This document shows, one piece after another, positions 1-5,914 of a stretch of 8,941 nucleotides of DNA. The position numbers were made by a program, and so were the translations under genes. The notes under the pieces are model-generated. The model was not told where the DNA came from. It searched no databases and saw only the letters and a list, made by a program, of their open reading frames with translations. Each line of letters starts with the position of its first letter. Within the stretch, counting starts at the first letter, position 1. The DNA comes from Geobacter sp. (GTDB lineage: Bacteria > Desulfobacterota > Desulfuromonadia > Geobacterales > Geobacteraceae), in the NCBI GenBank assembly GCA_003857395.1, contig RPRC01000236.1, forward strand, positions 1 to 8,941, in the 5' to 3' direction.

Positions 1-404
1 ACGTTGAAGGCTGGCCAGTAGTGCTCGTGCCAGTGAACGGAAAGGAAATCGACCACCTCGCCGAACCGGATACGGTCGATGAGGTTGCCCACAGCTCCGG
101 AAAGGACCAGCGACAGCCCCCAGGCACTGAGTTTCTGGTCGGGCCGGAGTTTGCGGAAGACGATCACAATGACCACTGCAGCAAGCAGAGAGACGCCGAT
201 CAGGAACGGCAGCCGGATGCTGCTGTCCCGGAGAACCCCGAAGGCCGCACCCTGGTTGCGGGCATGGACAATGTCGAAGAAGTTGCGGACCATCGGGATG
301 ATTGTGTGAAGTTCCATGGTCCGCACGATGATGAGCTTGGTCGCCTGATCAAGAACAATCAGCGGTATGGCGATGGTGGCGAGGAGCAGGTATTTGTTTT
401 TCAT
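1..404 (-). CDS. lspA: Lipoprotein signal peptidase (signal peptidase II), 3' end outside window
   Basis: This integral inner-membrane aspartic protease removes the signal peptide from diacylglyceryl-prolipoproteins, the second step of lipoprotein maturation. The first 134 residues are visible. They begin MKNKYLLLATIAIPLIVLDQ, a first membrane segment ending in the family's conserved Asp-Gln (D19). The NQGAAFG motif is at about 50-56, a second hydrophobic segment at about 65-83, and a third at about 93-106. GNLIDRIRFGEVVDF (about 106-120) carries the first catalytic Asp (D110). The window ends just after PAFN, where the family has the FNxAD motif with the second catalytic Asp, so that residue cannot be checked. 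The start ATG (402-404) overlaps the ileS stop in an ATGA arrangement, and a GAGG-rich stretch lies just upstream inside ileS. This implies cotranscription and translational coupling with ileS, a common bacterial pairing. Confidence 0.96.
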   Translation of the reverse strand, partial: MKNKYLLLATIAIPLIVLDQATKLIIVRTMELHTIIPMVRNFFDIVHARNQGAAFGVLRDSSIRLPFLIGVSLLAAVVIVIVFRKLRPDQKLSAWGLSLVLSGAVGNLIDRIRFGEVVDFLSVHWHEHYWPAFN

Positions 405-3175
405 GCCACCGCCTCAAGGCACTTGGGGCAGATGGTCGGATGCTCGGCACTGGCGCCGATTGCCTCATCATAACACCAGCAGCGTTCGCATTTTGCTCCG
501 GGCGCTGCCTCCACCCTGATCTTGACCCCCTCGATACCTTCCGCGGCAACGCACTCGCCCTGGATGTCCTCCACCAGTTCAACTTTCGAGACGATGAAAA
601 TACTCTTCAGTTCCGCGGCATAGTCTGTGAGGAAGGCAAGGAGTTCGGCCGGTGCGCTGAGGGTTACGGCGGCATCGAGGGAGTGGCCAACGATCTTCTG
701 CACACGAGCCAGTTCCAACGCCTTGGAGACTTCTCCCCGGACCCGGATGATGGTATTCCAGCGCTCCATGAGACGGTCGTCGCGCTGTTCCGGCGCCAAG
801 GCCGGGAATTCTGCCAGATGAATGCTCTCGCCGGTCTGTTTCGGCATGTGCCACCAGACCTCATCGGCGGTGAAGGAGAGAACCGGGGCCATCAGCCTCA
901 CCAGGGAATCGAGAATCTGGTAGAGGACGGTTTGAGCGCTGCGCCGCTTCAGGGAGTCACGGCGGCTGGAATAGAGCCGGTCCTTGAGGATGTCCAGGTA
1001 GAAGGCGCTCATCTCCACGCTGCAGAACGAATTAATCGACTGGTAGATAGTGTGAAATTCCATGTCTTCATACGCTTTGAGGATCCGCTCTTTGAGGATC
1101 TCCAGCTGCTGGAGGGCCCAGCGATCGATCTCGAGCATCTCGGCAAACGGCACTGCGTCTGCGGCCGGATCGAAATCGCTGATGTTGCCGAGGATATAAC
1201 GGCAGGTGTTGCGGATGCGGCGATAGGCCTCGGAAACGCGGGTCAATATCTCCTGGGAGATGCGGTTGTCATCCCGGTAATCCTGGGCAGCCACCCAAAG
1301 GCGGAGCACATCGGCGCCGAATTTCTTGATCACATCGTCAGGAGCGGTGACGTTGCCGAGGGATTTGCTCATCTTGCGGCCGGCGCCGTCCAGGACGAAG
1401 CCGTGGGTGAGCACGCTCCGATACGGGGCTCGGTTGCGGGTGCCGACACTCACCAGCAGCGAGGAGTGGAACCAGCCGCGATGCTGGTCGCTGCCCTCCA
1501 GATAGAGGTCAGCCGGAGAGCTGAGATTGTCGCGTGTTTCCAGAACAGCGGCATGGGACACGCCGGAGTCGAACCAGACATCGAGGATGTCCATCTCTTT
1601 TTCCAGCTTGTCACTGCCGCACGAGGGACAGCTGAAGCCTTCCGGGAGCAGTTCCCGCGCTTCGCGCTGATACCAGATGTCAGAACCATTTTCCGTGAAG
1701 AGATCTGCCACGTGGCGCATGGCAGTCGGATCGGCAATGGCCTCGCCGCAGCCCTGGCAGAGGAAGGCGGTAATAGGGACCCCCCAGGAGCGCTGTCGGG
1801 AGATGCACCAGTCGGGACGCCCTTCCACCATGCCGTAGATCCGGTCTCTGCCCCAGCGGGGAATCCAGTTGACCTTGTTGATTTCATCCAAGGCCTTTTC
1901 CCGCAGACCATTGGCCTTCATGCTGACGAACCACTGCTCGGTGGCACGGAAAATGATCGGTTTTTTGCAGCGCCAGCAGTGAGGATAGGAGTGGCTGATC
2001 TCGCTGACGCCCAGGAGCATTCCGGCCTCGGTGAGCTTTTCTATGACACTCTTGTTGGCATCGAACACCGCCTGGCCGGCAAAGAACTCGACGTTTTCGA
2101 GGAACCGGCCGCGGTTGTCCACCGGGTTGTAGATGTCGAGACCATAGCGCAGAGCGACCTCATAGTCGTCCTGGCCGTGGCCGGGCGCCGTGTGCACGCA
2201 GCCGGTGCCCGCCTCCAGGGTGACATGTTCGCCGAGGAGGATGACGGATTCCCGGTCGTAGAAAGGATGCCGACAATTTTTCTTTTCCAGAAGCGCACCC
2301 TCGAAGGTTGCAATTACCTCACCGTCAACCCCGGTCCCCTTGCGGAAGGAATCGAGCAGACCAGCGGCAACGATCAGGACCTCGGTGCCGGTGTCCAGGG
2401 CCACGTAGTCGAATTCCGGATGGAGGCTGATCGCCAGGTTGGCCGGCAGTGTCCAGGGAGTAGTGGTCCAGATCACCACGGAAGCATTCTTTCCGGCCAG
2501 AGGCGGAACCTCGCCGGAGATGTCGTCCTTGAGGGGGAATTTTACATAAATGGACGGGGAGCGGTGATCGGCATATTCCACCTCGGCCTCGGCCAGGGCG
2601 GTAACGCAGGAGGAGCACCAGTGGACCGGCTTTTTGCCCTTGAAGAGCCCGCCGTTGGCGGCAAATTCCGCCAGCTCCCGGGCGGTGATCCCCTCATAGA
2701 CGTAGTCCATGGTCAGGTAGGGCTTTTCCCATTCCCCGAGAATACCGAGCCGTTCGAATTCCTTGCTCTGTATATCCACGAACTTGGCGGCATACTCGCG
2801 GCAGACTTTTCGCATCTCGGCCTTGGACATCTGGTGCTTTTTCGAGCCGAGATTTTTTTCCACCTGGAGTTCGATCGGCAGGCCGTGGCAGTCCCAACCT
2901 GGCACATAAGGCGCCTCAAAGCCGCTCATTCGCTTGCACTTCAGTACAACATCCTTCAAAATCTTATTAAGGGAATGGCCGATATGGATATGGCCGTTGG
3001 CATAGGGAGGACCGTCATGGAGTATGTATTTGGGCTTTTCCCTGCCCACTTCGGCCAGCTTTTCGTAGAGGCCCATTTCCGCCCATTTGCCGAGGATTTC
3101 CACCTCTTTCTGGGTAAGATTGGCCTTCATGGGGAAGCCAGTCGCCGGCAAGTTCAATGTTTCTTTATATTCCAT
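401..3175 (-). CDS. ileS: Isoleucyl-tRNA synthetase
   Basis: This cytoplasmic class I synthetase attaches isoleucine to tRNA-Ile and edits mischarged valine. The 924-residue length is normal for bacterial IleRS. In order: PPYANGHIHIGH with the HIGH signature at 64-67; WDCHGLPIE at 94-102; the CP1 editing domain with TTTPWT (237-242) and GTGCVHTAPGHGQDD (323-337); CISRQRSWGVP at about 457-467; a Cys-pair zinc ribbon (C473/C476 and C516/C519); DVWFDSGVSH at about 532-541; KMSKS at 601-605; an anticodon-binding domain; and a C-terminal zinc finger (C896, C899, C916, C919). That finger reads CERCWCY, with an extra Cys where many family members have His or Asn. I chose the ATG at 3173-3175 because GGAAGGA lies 6 bases upstream and the product begins MEYKETLNLP; an ATG 18 codons further upstream lacks this support. 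The stop overlaps lspA. A 348-bp repeat-bearing gap separates it from the transglutaminase-like gene upstream. No T-box leader is visible and no convincing promoter was found. Confidence 0.98.
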   Translation of the reverse strand: MEYKETLNLPATGFPMKANLTQKEVEILGKWAEMGLYEKLAEVGREKPKYILHDGPPYANGHIHIGHSLNKILKDVVLKCKRMSGFEAPYVPGWDCHGLPIELQVEKNLGSKKHQMSKAEMRKVCREYAAKFVDIQSKEFERLGILGEWEKPYLTMDYVYEGITARELAEFAANGGLFKGKKPVHWCSSCVTALAEAEVEYADHRSPSIYVKFPLKDDISGEVPPLAGKNASVVIWTTTPWTLPANLAISLHPEFDYVALDTGTEVLIVAAGLLDSFRKGTGVDGEVIATFEGALLEKKNCRHPFYDRESVILLGEHVTLEAGTGCVHTAPGHGQDDYEVALRYGLDIYNPVDNRGRFLENVEFFAGQAVFDANKSVIEKLTEAGMLLGVSEISHSYPHCWRCKKPIIFRATEQWFVSMKANGLREKALDEINKVNWIPRWGRDRIYGMVEGRPDWCISRQRSWGVPITAFLCQGCGEAIADPTAMRHVADLFTENGSDIWYQREARELLPEGFSCPSCGSDKLEKEMDILDVWFDSGVSHAAVLETRDNLSSPADLYLEGSDQHRGWFHSSLLVSVGTRNRAPYRSVLTHGFVLDGAGRKMSKSLGNVTAPDDVIKKFGADVLRLWVAAQDYRDDNRISQEILTRVSEAYRRIRNTCRYILGNISDFDPAADAVPFAEMLEIDRWALQQLEILKERILKAYEDMEFHTIYQSINSFCSVEMSAFYLDILKDRLYSSRRDSLKRRSAQTVLYQILDSLVRLMAPVLSFTADEVWWHMPKQTGESIHLAEFPALAPEQRDDRLMERWNTIIRVRGEVSKALELARVQKIVGHSLDAAVTLSAPAELLAFLTDYAAELKSIFIVSKVELVEDIQGECVAAEGIEGVKIRVEAAPGAKCERCWCYDEAIGASAEHPTICPKCLEAVA

Positions 3176-3223
3176 GGTGTATCCTTCCAAAAAAATAGAG
3201 TCTTTTATGCAATAAAGCATTTT

Positions 3224-3408
3224 TGCCACGGATACACAGCTTGCGCGCCGAAGCTTCAGCGAAGGAGTGGATATTCACGGATAGAATCTATTAAAGCTTA
3301 ACGCCGAACAACCCTTAAAAGTATTCTGGTTTTATTTATATCCGTGTTCATCCGTGCCTGCGCGCTGTAGCTCTGTCAACTCCGCGTAAGCGTGTGCATC
3401 CGTGGCGA
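3224..3408. repeat. Large imperfect inverted repeat built from CACGGAT-type words
   Basis: Two arms, about 3224-3287 and 3337-3408, are imperfect reverse complements separated by about 50 bp. Both start from the outside with GCCACGGAT (3225-3233, and the complement at 3398-3406), followed by a CACA/GCTT/CGCG segment. Both then carry AGCT, GCG and GGAT...CACGGATA toward the centre. ATCCGTG recurs 10 bp apart at 3340-3356. Transcribed through, the arms could form a long hairpin in the leader of ileS or the tail of the upstream gene. No ORF, target-site duplication or transposase is seen. It could be a small non-autonomous repeat family or simply a degenerate intergenic repeat. Confidence 0.7.
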
Positions 3409-3451
3409 ACAAAGGTTTTACACGTATTTGATTTTTTTCGTGTCGGTTTGT

Positions 3452-3463
3452 CCTTGTACAAGG
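3452..3463. other. Perfect 12-bp palindrome, CCTTGTACAAGG
   Basis: CCTTGTACAAGG is a perfect palindrome. TTTG lies on one side and CAAA on the other, which lengthens the dyad with a one-base bulge. It lies about 60 bp past the stop of the transglutaminase-like gene and about 275 bp upstream of the ileS start. Neither side is followed by a T-run, so it is not a standard intrinsic terminator. A protein-binding site or an RNA hairpin is possible; nothing in the sequence decides between them. Confidence 0.4.
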
Positions 3464-3473
3464 CAAAGACACT

Positions 3474-3501
3474 TCTTACCTCTCACGTCTTACGTCTCAC
3501 C
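3474..3501. repeat. Short tandem heptamer repeat, four units
   Basis: Four consecutive 7-base units alternate in form: TCTTACC (3474-3480), TCTCACG (3481-3487), TCTTACG (3488-3494) and TCTCACC (3495-3501). It sits between the transglutaminase-like gene and ileS, about 20 bp past the former's stop codon. The 7-bp period matches the arrays between cysS and glnS, although the word differs. No coding role is apparent. Confidence 0.75.
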
Positions 3502-3523
3502 TAATTGCTATTCAACCTCAAAA

Positions 3524-5029
3524 CTATTTTTCGTATTTCACAGCAACAACCCGCGCGCGGACCGCGCCGATAATGCCGGCCAGCGGCGCCAGATCAGCGG
3601 AAGAATCTCCCTCCGCGAGCTTGATATGCGTTGCTTTGGCCGGAACCTCACCAAAGGTCGGATCAACCGGCAGCCAGTAGCCGACGAAACTTTCGGCCCA
3701 GCTGTGGTAGAGGAACCCTTTGCCCTCGGCGTAGACCAGACCGGAAACGAACCGGGTCGGAATGCCCGCGGCCCGGGCCAGGGATACATACAATCGGGCA
3801 TGGGACTGGCAGTTACCGCTGCGTTTTTCCAGGGTCTCCAAGGGTGACTGGCTGTCGGTGACGGTATCTTGCACGTAGTCGGCCACCCAGTGGACAAGCT
3901 TCTCGACCGCAAGCCGGGGATCCTTCGTCTCGGCAAGGATTTCCGTCTTGTGCCGCACAATCTCTGCATTGTCCGCCAGGATGCGGTCTGTGGCTTCCAG
4001 GTACTTCTTCAGCGCCGGGCTCTCTTCAGCCGGCAGTGTGCCGGCAACGTGAGGGGATGCAAGGTCAACGGTGAAGAGGGCCTTTGCCCCTTCCAGACGC
4101 TCAGCCTTCTGTACAGAGTCGGAAATGAGCGGAAGGTTTTCTGCGAAACCGGAAAGCTCCAGCGTCAAGGAGCTGAGGGATGCGGGCCGCTCGATCACTT
4201 TGTCGACCGGAACCAGGCTGAAGTCGAGGATCATGTCCTTTTTGGCAATGGCTGACTCGGACAGGAATGCTCGCGCAGCGTCCGCCGTCTCCGCCCTTGT
4301 TTCAATCCAGCCGTCACGCACCGATTCCCGGAGGGTGTTGCCGGCCGAATCCAGCCAGATGTCATTATCCACGAACGGGTAGAGGTTGTTGCGAAGATGG
4401 AGAGCCTCCTGGCCTTCAATTGTCTCGAAACCAATCGCGGAAATAGTGACATCCTTTACGGCCACCGCTTCCGGATCAAACATGGTAACATGAAACTTTT
4501 TCCCGGCCGTCACTTTCTGGAAAAGGGGATAGAGGTTAAGCACTACCGGCGGGTAGACCTTTCCCTTGATCGGGAGGGCTTTTTTGCTGTGGTTTCCCTT
4601 GGATTCCGTGGTCACCCTGACGGCCTTCCCGCCGACCTGCCCGGTCAGCTTCATGGGACTGCCGTCGATGGTCTGGGAAACCTCGAAAGATCGCAGGGAC
4701 AGGTCCGGGCCGACCTGATAGCTTTCCCGGACAGCAGCTTCCCGGGAAAAACCGAAACCCGACATTTTTACCGCACTGTCACTTTCAATCAAGTACCCTG
4801 TCGGAGCCTCACTGATTACCACATGGGCGAAACCGGTCCGTTCTTCATTGAAATAGATGCCGAACCACCTCTCACCGAGAGGCGGACTGGTCAGAAGAGG
4901 ATAGGTCCGGGCAGAGGCTGTCAGAGGGGCCATTATCGACAGAAGGAGCAGAACAAAAAAAAGCACCGGACACAGGAATGCCGGGATTGCGGCAAAACCG
5001 TTGCGAGATATTATTGTAAAAGAAGACAT
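3524..5029 (-). CDS. Secreted transglutaminase-like (papain-fold) protein
   Basis: Predicted exported protein of 501 residues. Residues 1-40 look like a Sec signal peptide, with a long hydrophobic core at about 15-35 and a likely cleavage after ALTASA-type residues near 40. Cys20 lies inside the core and is not a convincing lipobox, so a soluble periplasmic protein is favoured. Residues about 50-330 form a beta-rich region I do not recognise by name. The C-terminal third is a transglutaminase-like core: SGNCQSHARLYVSLARAAGI places the nucleophile at C407, YHSWAESF the His at H442, and LPVDPTFG the Asp at D456. The full triad suggests an active enzyme, either protease/amidase or protein cross-linking; the substrate is unknown. 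I chose the ATG at 5027-5029 because the hydrophobic segment follows it properly and GGGTGAG lies just upstream. A start 46 codons earlier would overlap the predicted promoter. The gene stands alone with its own promoter, co-oriented with ileS but 348 bp away. Confidence 0.88.
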   Translation of the reverse strand: MSSFTIISRNGFAAIPAFLCPVLFFVLLLLSIMAPLTASARTYPLLTSPPLGERWFGIYFNEERTGFAHVVISEAPTGYLIESDSAVKMSGFGFSREAAVRESYQVGPDLSLRSFEVSQTIDGSPMKLTGQVGGKAVRVTTESKGNHSKKALPIKGKVYPPVVLNLYPLFQKVTAGKKFHVTMFDPEAVAVKDVTISAIGFETIEGQEALHLRNNLYPFVDNDIWLDSAGNTLRESVRDGWIETRAETADAARAFLSESAIAKKDMILDFSLVPVDKVIERPASLSSLTLELSGFAENLPLISDSVQKAERLEGAKALFTVDLASPHVAGTLPAEESPALKKYLEATDRILADNAEIVRHKTEILAETKDPRLAVEKLVHWVADYVQDTVTDSQSPLETLEKRSGNCQSHARLYVSLARAAGIPTRFVSGLVYAEGKGFLYHSWAESFVGYWLPVDPTFGEVPAKATHIKLAEGDSSADLAPLAGIIGAVRARVVAVKYEK

Positions 5030-5137
5030 GGACTCACCCGTGGAAATCTTGACCAAAAAACAAAAAAGCCCGCAAAGGAGCGAAAAATCTTGAATCCCGG
5101 GAAAGTATCTCCTTTCCTTTTGGGAACTTGTGCGAAT

Positions 5138-5167
5138 TTTATACCACAAAAAGCGCCGGGGTGGCAA
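5138..5167 (-). promoter_or_regulatory. Predicted sigma-70-type promoter of the transglutaminase-like gene
   Basis: On the minus strand, TTGCCA (complement of 5162-5167) is followed after 18 bases by TATAAA (complement of 5138-5143). This predicts a start near 5131 and a leader of about 100 nt before the ATG at 5029. It lies back to back with the plus-strand promoter at 5201-5229, with 33 bp between the two -35 boxes. Assigned by consensus only. Confidence 0.5.
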
Positions 5168-5200
5168 CCGAAGAAAAATATCATTACGTGAGAAAAACCC

Positions 5201-5229
5201 TTGCCAAACAATTACATCGTTATTATACT
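5201..5229 (+). promoter_or_regulatory. Predicted sigma-70-type promoter for a small RNA
   Basis: TTGCCA (5201-5206), a 17-base spacer, then TATACT (5224-5229). Each hexamer matches five of six consensus bases at ideal spacing. An AT-rich stretch surrounds the -10, and the predicted start is the A or G at 5236-5237. The next element downstream is a hairpin plus a strong terminator rather than a gene, so the likely product is a short RNA or an attenuated leader. Confidence 0.6.
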
Positions 5230-5235
5230 ATATAT

Positions 5236-5309
5236 AGAAGTTGTGGAAGTCGAAAGACTTCCTTTATGCCCTAGTTGACCTACCCTCCTGGTCGCTAGGG
5301 TGTTTTTTT
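5236..5309 (+). ncRNA. Predicted ~74-nt small RNA (or attenuated leader) of unknown family
   Basis: Between a good promoter and an intrinsic terminator lies a compact, structured, apparently non-coding segment. A 7-bp hairpin with a GAAA tetraloop occupies 5245-5262 (GGAAGTC-GAAA-GACTTCC, perfect stem). A short TTTATG linker leads into the terminator hairpin at 5269-5300. The apical loop of that hairpin (5281-5289, TACCCTCCT) is C-rich and complementary to Shine-Dalgarno-like GGAGG, including the strong ribosome site of the RHH gene at 5584-5591. I do not recognise it as a c-di-GMP, fluoride, preQ1, SRP or other familiar RNA class. It could be a free-standing regulatory RNA, possibly acting on ribosome-binding sites. 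It could also be a premature-termination leader for the RHH gene 290 bp downstream, though that distance makes this less attractive. Transcription is inferred, not shown. Confidence 0.5.
5269..5308 (+). terminator. Intrinsic terminator of the predicted small RNA
   Basis: CCCTAG (5269-5274) pairs with CTAGGG (5295-5300). Inside it, after a small TT/G internal loop, GACC (5277-5280) pairs with GGTC (5290-5293), leaving a 9-base C-rich loop. A run of seven T follows at 5303-5309. The shape and U-tract are those of a Rho-independent terminator reading on the plus strand only. Confidence 0.8.
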
Positions 5310-5517
5310 GCCGGCCCCAGAAAAAACCGGCCGCAATTTGCCCGTGCCGGCACTGCTTTTTCCGTTCATGGGTGAGAAGGCATTGTGCATTTTTGCAAAA
5401 TTTCGTGCCAGAGTTGACACACCAGCCCGCCTGAAAGACCTGACACTTGAGCTGAAAATACGCGGCAAATCCTTAAGCAGGGCGCCCTCTCGCCGTTCAT
5501 CTCCCCAAATCGAACAT
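5309..5517. other. Non-coding stretch with several small dyads
   Basis: No convincing gene is present on either strand; the short reading frames here have no ribosome site and unremarkable composition. It contains a bulged hairpin (TTGC/GGCC at 5308-5316 with GGCC/GCAA at 5329-5336), a perfect 10-bp palindrome GTGCCGGCAC (5344-5353) and a perfect TTTTGCAAAA (5391-5400). The palindromes are possible operators for a regulator such as the downstream RHH protein, but this is speculation. A perfect TTGACA at 5414-5419 has no matching -10. Confidence 0.4.
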
Positions 5518-5533
5518 TGGCATGGATATAGCA
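5518..5533 (+). promoter_or_regulatory. Candidate sigma-54 (RpoN) promoter for the RHH gene
   Basis: TGGCATGGATATAGCA matches the -24/-12 pattern TGGCAC-N5-TTGCA except at two positions. It keeps the invariant GG and GC exactly 10 bases apart. The predicted start is near 5545, giving a leader of about 55 nt before the ATG at 5600. No activator site was identified. A weak sigma-70 site could also explain expression. Confidence 0.4.
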
Positions 5534-5599
5534 TTAAAACAGTGTTCGTTTGTCAAGAATGAAAGCTGAAATGCTCGGAGTCCGGAGGAGGAAGTAAAG

Positions 5600-5785
5600 A
5601 TGGGTAGAATGCGAGAACATCCTCGTTATAATGTCATTTCCATGAGAATAAGCGATGAAGAGCGGGAAATGCTCCAGATGATCATGCAGACCACCGAGAA
5701 AAGCATGTCCGACATCATGCGGGAAGCCATGGAACTCTTCAAAAGCAAGTGGGCCAATCCGCACGTTGAAAACAAGGCCGCCTGA
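5600..5785 (+). CDS. Small ribbon-helix-helix (CopG/Arc-like) protein
   Basis: Predicted 61-residue DNA-binding protein. RYNVISMRIS (about 9-18) fits the single beta-strand that pairs in an RHH dimer and contacts DNA. DEEREMLQMIMQTTEKS (about 19-35) fits helix A, and MSDIMREAMELFKSK (about 36-50) fits helix B, with a short polar tail after it. The start is well supported: GGAGGAGG at 5584-5591 lies 8 bases upstream of the ATG. It is the only plus-strand protein gene here, convergent with cysS and closed by a strong terminator. No toxin gene follows, so a conventional toxin-antitoxin pair is not supported. An orphan transcription regulator is more likely, possibly binding its own upstream dyads. 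The fold assignment is by pattern; the target is unknown. Confidence 0.82.
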   Translation: MGRMREHPRYNVISMRISDEEREMLQMIMQTTEKSMSDIMREAMELFKSKWANPHVENKAA

Positions 5786-5802
5786 GGGATGCCTGATACG
5801 AT

Positions 5803-5840
5803 AAAAAAAGAGGAGTCGGGATAACCGACCCCTCTTTTTT
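5803..5840. terminator. Bidirectional intrinsic terminator between the RHH gene and cysS
   Basis: GAGGAGTCGG (5810-5819) pairs with CCGACCCCTC (5825-5834) with one mismatch, around a 5-base loop. It is preceded by seven A (5803-5809) and followed by six T (5835-5840), so it works in both directions. It lies 17 bp past the RHH stop and about 75 bp past the cysS stop, serving both convergent genes. GTGCCAGGCAC follows immediately (5841-5851). Confidence 0.9.
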
Positions 5841-5914
5841 GTGCCAGGCACGACTGCTCGGGGGAACTGCTTTAACTTTGAACCGGTTTCCTAAACCTTG
5901 CCTCCGAACAGGTA

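Noticed and set aside
3176..3229. An 18-residue N-terminal extension of IleRS
   Set aside because: The ATG at 3175 has GGAAGGA at good spacing and gives a normal IleRS start; the extension overlaps that ribosome site.
440..3301. A 953-codon open frame on the plus strand, antisense to nearly all of ileS
   Set aside because: It is codon-aligned with ileS, so its lack of stops only reflects that ileS avoids TTA, CTA and TCA codons. The product resembles no known family, and the ileS frame has every catalytic motif.
5055..5085. Possible terminator or attenuator in the transglutaminase-like gene's leader (GCGGGC followed by a T-rich run on the minus strand)
   Set aside because: The only dyad is a 3-bp CGC/GCG stem, too weak for an intrinsic terminator.
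5030..5167. A 46-residue N-terminal extension of the transglutaminase-like protein
   Set aside because: It would place a charged segment ahead of the signal peptide and start inside the predicted -35 box; the internal ATG at 5029 fits better.
5414..5419. Perfect TTGACA -35 hexamer upstream of the RHH gene
   Set aside because: At 16-18 bases downstream there is no TATAAT-like hexamer, only GC-rich sequence such as GACCTG.
5295..5562. Overlapping 79- and 84-codon frames, one on each strand
   Set aside because: No ribosome site on either strand, no recognisable domain, and both overlap the predicted terminator and promoter elements.
5534..5851. A 105-codon minus-strand frame across the RHH gene
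   Set aside because: It begins inside the bidirectional terminator region and reads antisense to a well-supported gene with a strong ribosome site.
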